From assembly GCF_000717995.1 (NCBI RefSeq), contig NZ_JODM01000026.1, forward strand, positions 1 through 64,000: a DNA stretch of 64,000 nucleotides, read 5' to 3'. Origin of the DNA: Streptomyces violaceorubidus (GTDB lineage Bacteria; Actinomycetota; Actinomycetes; Streptomycetales; Streptomycetaceae). Below, one piece after another: positions 49,756 to 58,382 of this stretch (positions within the stretch are counted from its first letter, which is position 1; the number at the start of each line of letters is the position of its first letter). The notes below the pieces were generated by a model. That model was not told the DNA's origin, searched no databases, and saw only the letters and a program-made list of their open reading frames with translations. The position numbers and the translations under genes are program-made.

Positions 49756-51333
49756 TCAGTCGTCGCCGAGCTTCGAGCCCAGGGTGACCTCGGTCGTGTG
49801 CTGCTTGCCGCCGCGCTCGTAGGTGACGGTGACCTCGTCACCGGGCTTGTGGGTCCAGATCTCGCCGATCAGGGTCGGACCGCTGTCGATCACCCGGTCG
49901 TCGAGCTTGGTGATGACGTCCCCGGGCTTGAGGCCGGCGTCGGCGGCGGGGCCGCCCTTCTCGACCGGGTCGGAGCCGCCCACGCCCTGATCGGTGATCT
50001 TGGCGCCGTTCGCGGTCTCCTCCAGGGAGACGGAGGCGCCGATCTTCGCGTACACCGGCTTGCCGGTCTTGATCAGCTGCTGGGCGACGTACTTCGCCTG
50101 GTTGACCGGGATCGCGAAGCCCAGGCCGATGGAGCCCGCCTGGCCGGTGCCGAAGCTGCCGTTGCTGGTCGACTGGATCGCGGAGTTGATGCCGATGACG
50201 TTGCCCTGCGCGTCGAGCAGCGGGCCGCCGGAGTTGCCCGGGTTGATCGACGCGTCGGTCTGCAGGGCGCTCATGTAGGACGCCTTGCTGTCGGCGCTGC
50301 CGTCGCTGGAGGCCACGGGGCGGTTCTTGGCGCTGATGATGCCCGTGGTCACCGTGTTGGACAGGCCGAAGGGGGCGCCGATGGCGATCGTCGAGTCACC
50401 CACGGCGACCTTGTCGGAGTCGCCCAGGGGGAGGGGGTTCAGGTCCGAGGGGGCGTTCTCGAGTTTGATGACGGCGACGTCGTAGCCCTGGGCGTGGCCG
50501 ACCACCTCGGCGTCGTACTTCTTGCCGTCGGGGAAGGTCGCGCTGAGCTTGCCGCCGTCGACCGCCTCCGCCACCACGTGGTTGTTGGTGACGATGTGGC
50601 CTTCCTTGTCGAAGACGAACCCGGTGCCGGTGCCGCCCTCGCCGTTGCTCCCCTCCGCCTGGATGGTGACCGTGCTCGGCAGCGCCTTGGCGGCCAGGCC
50701 GGCCACGGTGCCGGGGTCGCGCTTGACGGAGCCGCCGGTGTCGGAGGCGGAGACCGTGGTGGAACCGCCGTCGTCGTTGTTCTTGGCCAGGATGTAGCCG
50801 AGACCGCCGCCCAGACCGCCCGCGACCAGCGCGGCGATCAGGACACCGGCGAGCAGACCGCCACGTCCGCGGCCCGGCTTCGGCGCGGGCTGCTGGTACG
50901 AGGCACCCCAGCCGCCCGCTCCGCCGCCGGCCCCGCCACCGGGGCCTTCGCCGAAACCGCTGCCGTTGCCGCCGCCGTAGCTCGGACCGTAGCCGTGGTC
51001 GCCGCTTCCGCCGTACGCCGGGGTCTGGGCGGCCGGGGCGCCCGGCGGCTGGGGCGGGGGCCACGAGGCGTCGGGAGCCGTGGCTCCCTGCGGGGCACCG
51101 CCGCCCTGGGGTGCCTGCCGGTCCTGCGGCGACGCGTCCTGAGATGCCGTGTGAGCCTGCGGCGCGGCCGGAGCCCCGGCGGGGGGAGCCGCCGGGGCGT
51201 CAGGGGCGGAGGCGGGTGCCTGGTGCGGGGCGGGCGGCGCGGGAGGCTGGGCGGAGGCAGCGGGAGCATCCACCGGCACAGGAGGTGCGGACGGGGCCGG
51301 GGGTACCGCGGTGCCCTCGTTCTCGGTGCTCAC
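49756..51333 (-). CDS. HtrA/DegP-like membrane-anchored serine protease with PDZ domain
   Basis: A 525-residue protease. About 145 residues of Pro/Ala/Gly-rich cytoplasmic tail, TM helix GGLLAGVLIAALVAGGLGGG, then a chymotrypsin fold with His252 (VTNNHVV), Asp285 (YDVAVIKL) and Ser368 (NPGNSGGPLLDAQG), and a PDZ domain (PVEKGGPAADAGLKPGDVIT). It would act in envelope protein quality control. GTG 51331-51333 follows GAGGAG; an in-frame ATG at about 51450 with its own GGGAAAAG would add 39 residues. Confidence 0.92.
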   Translation of the reverse strand: MSTENEGTAVPPAPSAPPVPVDAPAASAQPPAPPAPHQAPASAPDAPAAPPAGAPAAPQAHTASQDASPQDRQAPQGGGAPQGATAPDASWPPPQPPGAPAAQTPAYGGSGDHGYGPSYGGGNGSGFGEGPGGGAGGGAGGWGASYQQPAPKPGRGRGGLLAGVLIAALVAGGLGGGLGYILAKNNDDGGSTTVSASDTGGSVKRDPGTVAGLAAKALPSTVTIQAEGSNGEGGTGTGFVFDKEGHIVTNNHVVAEAVDGGKLSATFPDGKKYDAEVVGHAQGYDVAVIKLENAPSDLNPLPLGDSDKVAVGDSTIAIGAPFGLSNTVTTGIISAKNRPVASSDGSADSKASYMSALQTDASINPGNSGGPLLDAQGNVIGINSAIQSTSNGSFGTGQAGSIGLGFAIPVNQAKYVAQQLIKTGKPVYAKIGASVSLEETANGAKITDQGVGGSDPVEKGGPAADAGLKPGDVITKLDDRVIDSGPTLIGEIWTHKPGDEVTVTYERGGKQHTTEVTLGSKLGDD

Positions 51334-51559
51334 AGCTTTTTCTCCTCGTTCCACGGCTGGATTTCGCTCACCCTGGTCGCGCTCAGCCACGCTCACGCGC
51401 TGCTCCACGGTCCGGCACGACGCGGATGTGCTGGTGATTTTGTATGCCATCAGCTTTTCCCACGGGCCGTCAGAGCACCATAAGCGGTTGCTGTGGGTCC
51501 CCGACCATTCTTTATATAGGTCATCCAAGACTAAACGGACGCCTTGCCTTTTCCGTCGA

Positions 51560-51603
51560 TGGCACGTCTGCCCGCCCGCGGTGGCACGTCTGCCCGCCCG
51601 CGG
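51560..51603. repeat. 22-bp direct tandem repeat upstream of GDPD gene
   Basis: TGGCACGTCTGCCCGCCCGC-GG twice, followed by a further TGGCACC, ending 16 bases before the GDPD start. Confidence 0.88.
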
Positions 51604-51618
51604 TGGCACCATGACGCG

Positions 51619-52446
51619 GTGACCCACGCACGACAGCACCGGATCCAGGTCGTCGCCCACCGGGGCGCCTCCGAGGAGGCCCCCGAGCACACCCTCGCCG
51701 CGTACCGGAAGGCGATCGAGGACGGGGCGGACGCCCTGGAGTGCGATGTGCGCCTGACCGCCGACGGCCACCTCGTCTGCGTCCACGACTGGCGCGTCAA
51801 CCGTACGTCCAACGGCCGCGGCGCGGTGTCCGCGCTGGAGCTCGCCGACCTCGCCGCCCTCGACTTCGGCGCCCGCCGCACCCGGGAGTTCTGGCGCACG
51901 CGCGACGAGCAGCCCGACTGGGAGCACCGGCCGGAGGACCGGGAGGAGACCTCCGTCCTGACCCTGGAGCGGCTGCTGCAACTGGTCGCCGACGCGGGGC
52001 GGCGCGTGGAGCTGGCCATCGAGACCAAGCACCCCACGCGCTGGGCGGGACAGGTGGAGGAGCGGCTGCTGCTGCTCCTGAAACGCTTCGGACTCGACGC
52101 CCCGGCCTCGGCCGAGGAGTCCCCGGTGCGGGTGATGAGCTTCTCCGCGCGGTCGCTGCACCGGGTGCGGGCCGCGTCCCCGACGCTGCCGACGGTCTAT
52201 CTGATGCAGTTCGTCTCACCCCGGCTGCGCGACGGACGGCTGCCCGCGGGTGTCCGAATCGCAGGCCCCTCGATCCGGATCGTGCGCAATCATCCCGCGT
52301 ACATCGAGCGCCTGAAGCGGGCCGGTCACCAGGTGCACGTGTGGACGGTGAACGAGATGGCCGACGTGGATCTCTGCTCCGACCTGGGCGTGGACGCCAT
52401 CATCACCAACCGGCCGCGCGCGGTCCTGGACCACCTGGGCCGCTGA
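51619..52446 (+). CDS. Glycerophosphodiester phosphodiesterase
   Basis: A 275-residue GDPD-family TIM barrel that hydrolyses glycerophosphodiesters to glycerol 3-phosphate. Motifs: QVVAHRGASEEAPEHTLAAY, ALECDVRLTADGHLVCVHDW, RVELAIETKHPTRWAGQVEE, C-terminal VHVWTVNEMADVDLCSDLGV. No signal peptide. GTG 51619; the ATG at 51611 is out of frame and closes at once. Confidence 0.93.
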   Translation: MTHARQHRIQVVAHRGASEEAPEHTLAAYRKAIEDGADALECDVRLTADGHLVCVHDWRVNRTSNGRGAVSALELADLAALDFGARRTREFWRTRDEQPDWEHRPEDREETSVLTLERLLQLVADAGRRVELAIETKHPTRWAGQVEERLLLLLKRFGLDAPASAEESPVRVMSFSARSLHRVRAASPTLPTVYLMQFVSPRLRDGRLPAGVRIAGPSIRIVRNHPAYIERLKRAGHQVHVWTVNEMADVDLCSDLGVDAIITNRPRAVLDHLGR

Positions 52447-52660
52447 TTCGTCCATGGCTCTTGACCCGGCGACCCGCCTGCATCATCCTCCGGACTCGGC
52501 CACACCGACCAAATCCAGCCAGGTGATTACGGGGAGTGCTCCGGCGCGTTCGGTACGTGTTCGACCGTGTCGAATGCGTCACCGTGCGGGGATCGGCCGG
52601 TTTCCGGCTCTGGGCGATGGGGCATCCACACCGTGGCGTGGGGCGAAGGAGGTCTCGGGG

Positions 52661-53212
52661 GTGGCGTTGGTGGTGGCACAGGAGGTGCCCACGTCGTCGA
52701 GCATGGCCGTGCCCCATGGCCCTGCGGGCGTGGGGGAAGCGCGACACCGCATGCGTGATCAGCTGCGCAGGGGCGGGGTGGCGGAATCGGTCATCGACGA
52801 CGCTGTACTGATCCTTTCCGAACTGCTGAGCAATGCGTGCAAGCATGGCCGCCCCCTGGGCGACGCCTTGGCCGGGGACGGCGACGTCCGGGCCGCGTGG
52901 CAGGTGGACGCGGGCGGCAGGCTGCTGGTGGAGGTCACGGACGGCGGGGGCCCGACCCGCCCGGCCCCGGCGACCCCCTCGGTCACCGCGCACGGCGGCC
53001 GCGGGCTGAACATCATTTCGGCGCTCGCCGACGACTGGGGCGTACGGGACGACGCCCGCGGAGAGGTCACGGTCTGGGTCGTCGTCCACGACGACGTGCA
53101 CGACCCGGACGCCGGGCACCGGCGTGACGACTTCGCCGCCCGGATCTCGGCACCGGCGGTCTCGGAGATCCCGGACCTGGGCTTCGCGGACGCCTTCGAG
53201 GACCTGGGCTGA
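52661..53212 (+). CDS. RsbW-like ATP-binding protein (anti-sigma type)
   Basis: A 183-residue HATPase_c_2 protein. N box VLILSELLSNACKHGRPLGD, G1 VEVTDGGGPTRPAPATPS, G2 HGGRGLNIISALADDWGVRD. It is of the SpoIIAB/RsbW type that binds sigma factors or anti-anti-sigma factors. GTG 52661 follows AAGGAGG by eight bases. The tail after residue 140 is acidic. Confidence 0.87.
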   Translation: MALVVAQEVPTSSSMAVPHGPAGVGEARHRMRDQLRRGGVAESVIDDAVLILSELLSNACKHGRPLGDALAGDGDVRAAWQVDAGGRLLVEVTDGGGPTRPAPATPSVTAHGGRGLNIISALADDWGVRDDARGEVTVWVVVHDDVHDPDAGHRRDDFAARISAPAVSEIPDLGFADAFEDLG

Positions 53213-53373
53213 TCCGTACGACGGCTCGCGCCGACCCGGTCGCGGCGTACGGGGCCCGGCATGCCGGTGAGTTGTCCACAGGCGGCCCGTCGTCCACAGG
53301 GTCCCGACGGCGGGTGTGGGAGCGGCTAGGCTCGCGCCCGTACGAGTAGAGCCGTAACCGGGAGACACCCACG

Positions 53374-54339
53374 ATGGCCAAGAAGCGACCCCAGACCAAG
53401 GCCAAGCGGCCCCAGCTCGACGATGCCGAGGTCCCGGTCGTCGGCGCCCGCGAGCCCTGCCCCTGCGGCAGTGGCCGCCGGTACAAGGCCTGTCACGGCC
53501 GGACCGCCGCGCAGGCCACGACCGCGCTGGTGCAGCGCCCGTTCGAGGGGCTGGCCGGCGAGTGCGACTGGGTGGCGCTGCGGGAGCTGGTGCCGGCGGC
53601 CACGGTCGAGCTGACCCTGCGGGACGGCCTGCCCGAGGGCGTCCCCTCCGTCACACTGGCCACGGTGCTGCCGATGGCCTGGCCGGCCCTGCGCCGCGAC
53701 GACGGCTCGGTCCTGCTCGGCCTGCAGAACGACACGGCGTCGGGCGACATCAGCCGCGACCTCGCCGACACCCTCGCGCGGGCGCTGACCGCCGCCCCGG
53801 GCACCCCGGTGCAGGGGCGCCGCGCGCCGGCCGACGGGCCGCGGTTGCAGGACCTGCTCGCGCCCGAGGGCGCGTTCGAGCCGGAGGTGCACTCGGGCTT
53901 CGAGTTCTGGGTGCCGGACCCGGAGAACGCCACGCCGGACGTCACCGCCTCCCTGGAGCGGGCCAACGCCGCGGCCATCCCGACCGTCCGGCTGGAGGGC
54001 GTGGACGCCGCCTACTGGTGCGAGACGCCGGACAAGAACCACCTGCGCTGGGTCATGCCGCACGACGAGGAGCGGCTTCTGGACGCTCTTGCCCGGCTGC
54101 ACGCCGCGGGCCGGTCGTCCCTCGGCGAGGGCACGCGCCTCGTCGGCTCCTTCCGTGCCCACGGGCTCACCGTGCCGGTGTGGGACCTGCCGAGCGAGGT
54201 CACCGCGCAGGACGTCGAGAAGCCGGCCGCGGAGTTCGCCGAGCGGCTCGCCGAGGCCCTGGCCACGGACGCTCCGCTCACGCACGAGGAGCGCCGGGCG
54301 CGCGGTGGCCTGACCAACCGGCAGGTGACCCTCAGCTGA
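53374..54339 (+). CDS. DUF5926 protein with SEC-C zinc motif
   Basis: A 321-residue cytoplasmic protein. N-terminus is basic (MAKKRPQTKAKRPQLDDAEV) then a SEC-C zinc site (REPCPCGSGRRYKACHG: CxCx8CH). The rest (DUF5926) has conserved blocks LQDLLAPEGAFEPEVHSGFE and WCETPDKNHLRWVMPHDEER. Function unknown; SEC-C sites mediate ribosome/SecB-type contacts elsewhere. GGGAGA precedes ATG 53374. Confidence 0.88.
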   Translation: MAKKRPQTKAKRPQLDDAEVPVVGAREPCPCGSGRRYKACHGRTAAQATTALVQRPFEGLAGECDWVALRELVPAATVELTLRDGLPEGVPSVTLATVLPMAWPALRRDDGSVLLGLQNDTASGDISRDLADTLARALTAAPGTPVQGRRAPADGPRLQDLLAPEGAFEPEVHSGFEFWVPDPENATPDVTASLERANAAAIPTVRLEGVDAAYWCETPDKNHLRWVMPHDEERLLDALARLHAAGRSSLGEGTRLVGSFRAHGLTVPVWDLPSEVTAQDVEKPAAEFAERLAEALATDAPLTHEERRARGGLTNRQVTLS

Positions 54340-54454
54340 CGCACAGCCGCGCGGGCCGGCTCCGGCCGGCCCGCCGGTCAGCCGGGGCGGTGACTCGTGG
54401 ACGGGTGACTGCGGTCACAACTCCTAGGAGCGGCAAGCCAGTCGGTGACCGGAA

Positions 54455-54543
54455 AACAAGAGATCGAATTTGCTAACCGCCGATCTCTTGTTACCGTTCC
54501 AGTAGCCCGGTTGCTGGTGCATCCCCCGTCGCCAGCAACCGGG
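54455..54543 (+). ncRNA. Candidate double-hairpin small RNA
   Basis: Two perfect 12-bp hairpins in tandem, each with a 14-nt loop: AACAAGAGATCG / CGATCTCTTGTT (54455-54492) and CCCGGTTGCTGG / CCAGCAACCGGG (54506-54543), the second loop containing CCCCC, followed by TCTTTCC. It stands in the gap between convergent genes, so two consecutive terminators are the plain alternative. The layout recalls the actinobacterial 6C RNA, which has two C-rich loops; here only one loop is C-rich, so identity is not claimed. Confidence 0.5.
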
Positions 54544-54584
54544 TCTTTCCATGCGCCCGGTCGCGCACTCACCGCAGTCGCCGG

Positions 54585-55382
54585 TCAACTCCCCGTTCCC
54601 GCAGGCGATTTGCCGACGCCGCCCTCATCGGTCTCCGCCGTCTCCGCCTCCCCGGCGCTACCGCCGCTCCCGGTGCTCCCGGTGCTCCCACCGCTCCCGG
54701 CGCGCAGCAGCAACGGTCCGTACCCGGCCCGGCGGGCGAACTCCGCGACCGCCGTGTAGCCCGCCAGCCCGCCCCCGTGCGCGCCCTCGGTGTCGTCCGG
54801 CGGCGTCTCGCAGGTGCCCGGCGCGTCCTCGACGCCCACCGCACAGCTCGTCCGCACGCTGCGTCCGTCGGGTCCCATGAGGCTCAGTACGGACTCGAGC
54901 GGGCCGCCGGTGGCGTTGCGGTAGTAGGTCCGCGCCCAGGTCTCCGTCCCCCGGGCCAGGACACAGGTCTGTGCCTCGATGCCCGCGGGCGAGGTGAGTT
55001 CGGGGCCACAGCGTGCGGCCAGTGCGGGGCCGGGCGGCAGCGGCGAGCGGGCCGGCGCCACCGCGTCCGTGAGGCGGTCGGCCACCCCGGACCCGGACCC
55101 CGACCCGGAGCCGAGCCCGAACCGGTCCTCCGGCTCCGCCGCGGACGGGTACGCGGACGCCTTGCTGTCACCGTCCCGCGCGAGCAGCGGCACGGCCGTC
55201 GCGGCCCCGGCCTCCGCCTCGCCCGAGGGCCCCGCGGACGCCACCGCGAACGGCAGCACCACCGCGCACACCACGACCCCCGCGAGGCCGTACAGACGGA
55301 TCCGCCGGCGGTCCGGCCCTCGGCGGCGCGACCCGGTGCTGCGTGGCCCGGCGGCGCGGTGCTCCCCTGCGTGAAGCGGCAT
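54585..55382 (-). CDS. Membrane-anchored/secreted hypothetical protein
   Basis: A 265-residue protein: 28 basic residues, one membrane segment (LYGLAGVVVCAVVLPFAVAS), then an extracellular part with Cys pairs (LAARCGPELTSPAGIEAQTC, TSCAVGVEDAPGTCETPPDD) and a Gly/Ser/Thr-rich C-terminal repeat (GSGGSTGSTGSGGSAG). No family recognised. It may share a transcript with the Prim-Pol gene upstream (55437-56102). Confidence 0.75.
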   Translation of the reverse strand: MPLHAGEHRAAGPRSTGSRRRGPDRRRIRLYGLAGVVVCAVVLPFAVASAGPSGEAEAGAATAVPLLARDGDSKASAYPSAAEPEDRFGLGSGSGSGSGVADRLTDAVAPARSPLPPGPALAARCGPELTSPAGIEAQTCVLARGTETWARTYYRNATGGPLESVLSLMGPDGRSVRTSCAVGVEDAPGTCETPPDDTEGAHGGGLAGYTAVAEFARRAGYGPLLLRAGSGGSTGSTGSGGSAGEAETAETDEGGVGKSPAGTGS

Positions 55383-55436
55383 GGTCGGACGATAACGACC
55401 GAGGGCGGACGCGGACTTCCGCGCGCGCCGACACCC

Positions 55437-56102
55437 CTACAACTCGGGCGCGCTCACACCCGTACGAGTGAGGGCATCGACCACCGCGTCCACCACGGCC
55501 TCCACGTCGGGCACCCAGGGCGAGGCGGAGCCGGGCAGCGGCGCCCGCTCCCAGCGGACCGCTCCGGCGCCGGTCTCGGACGGGGGCAGCGCGAGGTATC
55601 CGCCCTCGCCGTGGAAGCGCAGGGAGCCGGGGACGAAGTCCTTGGCGTAGAGCAGCTCGCCCAACTGCTCCATGGAGTACGGCCTGACCAGCAGCGCCCA
55701 GCGGGTGGGCGAGGCGACGACCGGGCCGAGCCGCAGCCCGGCGCGGTCGAGCGCGGCCAGGGCGTGGGCGGCCGGCAGGGCGGGCAGGGAGACGGCGCAC
55801 GGGGCGCTGCCTCCGGTGGCCATGACGATCGACGCGGTCGGCCGGTTGGTCCACCACCAGCGCACCATGCGCGCGTCGGTGGTCGCCGCGAGGAGACCGG
55901 GGTCGAAGGGATGTGCGCCCGGCACCGTGCAGTCGGGGTCGGGGCAGCCGCAGCGCGACCGCGCCCGCGGATCCGCCGCCGCGCCCGGGAGTACGGGCCA
56001 CTGCCATTGTGTCGCGTAGGTCAGGGCCGCGCCGATCAGCTCAGGCTGCCCGTCGTCGTGCTGGGACAGGAGCCTGCGTCGCCTTCCGAGGATCTCGCGC
56101 AT
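55437..56102 (-). CDS. Bifunctional DNA primase/polymerase-like protein
   Basis: A 221-residue protein with Prim-Pol features: ALTYATQWQWPVLPGAAADP, CGCPDPDCTVPGAHPFDPGL (Cys/His), WWWTNRPTASIVMATGGSAP. The catalytic DxD strand of active enzymes is not evident, so it may be a degenerate, regulatory form conserved in Streptomyces. ATG 56102 follows AAAGGAACGAG. Confidence 0.8.
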   Translation of the reverse strand: MREILGRRRRLLSQHDDGQPELIGAALTYATQWQWPVLPGAAADPRARSRCGCPDPDCTVPGAHPFDPGLLAATTDARMVRWWWTNRPTASIVMATGGSAPCAVSLPALPAAHALAALDRAGLRLGPVVASPTRWALLVRPYSMEQLGELLYAKDFVPGSLRFHGEGGYLALPPSETGAGAVRWERAPLPGSASPWVPDVEAVVDAVVDALTRTGVSAPEL

Positions 56103-56633
56103 GAGCGCTCGTTCCTTTCCGTTGCACGCCTGGCAACACCGTGGTCTCTTCACACCATGTGTCGATCACTTCGCTGTGCGTTGCTGGTGGCGCATCACAC
56201 CCCTGCCGTGGGGACGTCCCCACGGGGCACGCCTCCGCCAAGGGCAAGGGAAACCCCTGTGGGTCGAACACTGACTGCGTCCATGACGGTTCCGGCCACT
56301 GCGTCTATCACAAGCATGGCGTGGCGCGGGGTGGCGAAGTCTGGCGTTTTACCGTCGCGCGTATTTCTCTCCGCCTCCGCCACGGGAGGATGGGGCACGG
56401 TCGTCGGTGGATAGGACGCCCGGGTCCGCCGCCAGGTTCCAGGTGGCCCCCAACCACCCCCGGCCTTCTCCGAGTACGTACCCATCACGACCGCTGTGAC
56501 GCTCCGTGAAGCACCCCCAGTCGACCGCAACAAGGCATCCTCTGGGGCAGTTTCAAGCCAATTTCGCTTTTCCGCAAGAGGTCGGGAAGGAGGCGGCTCG
56601 CACCCCACGGACACCAGGAATCCCAGCAGGACA
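56103..56633. other. Long promoter gap before PP2C gene
   Basis: 531 bases without a convincing gene on either strand. It holds a 20-bp palindrome (56206-56225) and, near 56540-56580, an AT-richer stretch likely to include the phosphatase promoter. Confidence 0.5.
56206..56225. promoter_or_regulatory. 20-bp perfect palindrome
   Basis: CCGTGGGGACGTCCCCACGG, no loop. It lies 103 bases upstream of the Prim-Pol start (minus) and 408 bases upstream of the phosphatase start (plus). Operator or hairpin; not decided. Confidence 0.45.
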
Positions 56634-58184
56634 ATGCTGGACATCCCCTTACGAGTGCGTGTACATGTGGAGACACTGCTGGCGGCGCAGAATGACATGG
56701 GGGTTTGCGATGCTTTTGAGCAGTATGCGCCGGTCGGAAGGCCGGACGCCATGAACGCCCCGCACCCTGCGAAAGTGGCCGGAATCGATTCAACGGTTCC
56801 GTCCCCCGCACACACTGTCGCGTCCGCCGCCCCGGGCACCTCCCCGGCGGCCGAACCCCCCACGCCGGAGCCCGCGGCCGTCACCGACGACTCGGGCACC
56901 CCCTGTGCCCCCGGGGCCCTGCTCCAGGACCGGCTCGCCGGCTGGGTCTCGGACCTCACGACCCTGCACGAACTGACCGAACGCCTGGTCCGCACGGACA
57001 CCCTCGCCGACGGCCTCCAGGAAGTGCTGCACGCCGGAGCCGCCCTGGTCGGCGCCCGGCGCGGGCTCGTCGTGCTGGAACCGGCCGACGGACTCGGTCC
57101 CGGCACCACCGTCGGCCTCGGCCTCGCCCGCGCCGACCTCGGCCACCTCGAGACCGTGCCCCGCAGTTCCCTGCCGTACGGGCGGATCCTGGACGGGCTC
57201 ACGGTCGCCGAGGACGGCATCGCCGAACCCGACCTGCTCGCCGAAAAGGCCCTCGACCCCCGCCACCGCGAGGTCGCCGCCCGCCTCGGCTACGCCGCCA
57301 GCTACACGCTCCCCCTGTCCGCCGAGGGCACCGGGCGCCTCGGCGCCGCCGTCTGGCTCTACGACGAACCCGCCGAACCGGCCGAACGGCAGCGCCATCT
57401 CGCCGGCCTGTACGTCCGGTACGCCAGCCCGCACCTGGCACGCCTCCTGGAGGTCGAACGCACCCGCGCGTCCATGGCGACGATGGCCGAGGAACTGCTG
57501 CCCTCCCGCCTGCCGCGGGTGCCCGGTGTGCAGCTCGCCGTCCGGCACCGCACCGGCCCTACCGGCGGCGGCGACTGGTACGACGCCCTGCCGCTGCCGG
57601 ACGCCGCCCTCGGCCTCGCCGTCGGATCCGTCACCGGGTCGGGGCCCAGCGCGGTCGCCGCGATGGGACGGCTGCGCGCCTCGCTGCGGGCGTACGCCGT
57701 GATGGAGGGCGAGGACCCGGTCGCCGTCCTGTCCGACCTGGAACTGCTGCTGCGGCTCACCGAGCCCGCCCGCTCGGCCACCGCCCTGTTCGGCTACTGC
57801 GAGCCCGCGCTGCGCCGGATCACCCTGGCCGGCGCCGGGCACAGCCCGCCCCTGCTGATCGGCCAGCGGCGCACGGAGTTCGTCGAGACCTCCGTCTCCG
57901 CGCCGCTCGGCATGCTCGCCTGCTGGGAGGCTCCCAGCGTGGAGCTCCAGGCCGAACCGGGAGAGACGGTTCTGCTCTACACCGACGGACTGCTGCACCG
58001 CACCGGTGACCCGGCCGACCGCGCCTTCGCCCGGCTGCACGCGGCGGCGGCCGGCGTCCCCCGTGCCGCGCGGCAGGACCCGGACGCGGTCGTCGAGCAC
58101 GTCCTGGGCACCTTGCTGCCCGACGGGAAGGCGGCGGCACACTCCGAGGAGGACGTCGTCCTGCTGGCGGTCAGGTTCGAGTAA
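56634..58184 (+). CDS. GAF-SpoIIE PP2C serine phosphatase
   Basis: A 516-residue soluble phosphatase of the RsbU/SpoIIE class. GAF domain about residues 105-270 (LHELTERLVRTDTLADGLQE, ASYTLPLSAEGTGRLGAAVW); PP2C domain about 290-516 (VRHRTGPTGGGDWYDALPLP with metal Asp, ETVLLYTDGLLHR with second Asp). It would dephosphorylate a STAS anti-anti-sigma factor. ATG 56634 gives the N-terminus MLDIPLRVRVHVETLLAAQN, which looks conserved; ribosome site AGCAGGA. Confidence 0.88.
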   Translation: MLDIPLRVRVHVETLLAAQNDMGVCDAFEQYAPVGRPDAMNAPHPAKVAGIDSTVPSPAHTVASAAPGTSPAAEPPTPEPAAVTDDSGTPCAPGALLQDRLAGWVSDLTTLHELTERLVRTDTLADGLQEVLHAGAALVGARRGLVVLEPADGLGPGTTVGLGLARADLGHLETVPRSSLPYGRILDGLTVAEDGIAEPDLLAEKALDPRHREVAARLGYAASYTLPLSAEGTGRLGAAVWLYDEPAEPAERQRHLAGLYVRYASPHLARLLEVERTRASMATMAEELLPSRLPRVPGVQLAVRHRTGPTGGGDWYDALPLPDAALGLAVGSVTGSGPSAVAAMGRLRASLRAYAVMEGEDPVAVLSDLELLLRLTEPARSATALFGYCEPALRRITLAGAGHSPPLLIGQRRTEFVETSVSAPLGMLACWEAPSVELQAEPGETVLLYTDGLLHRTGDPADRAFARLHAAAAGVPRAARQDPDAVVEHVLGTLLPDGKAAAHSEEDVVLLAVRFE

Positions 58185-58382
58185 CGGCTCCGGGGCGGTC
58201 GGACAACGACTCCGAAGTGGTCGGACAACGACTCCGGAGTGTTCGGAAAGCGGACATGTACGCCCGGTCCGCACCGCATAACGGACGGTAGCGCCTCCGT
58301 GTAACAGGCCCTTCGGCCCTGGGCCCCCTTCCGTACGACCGTACGATGGGGGGTGGTCCAGTGCCGTACTAGGAGGATGACC

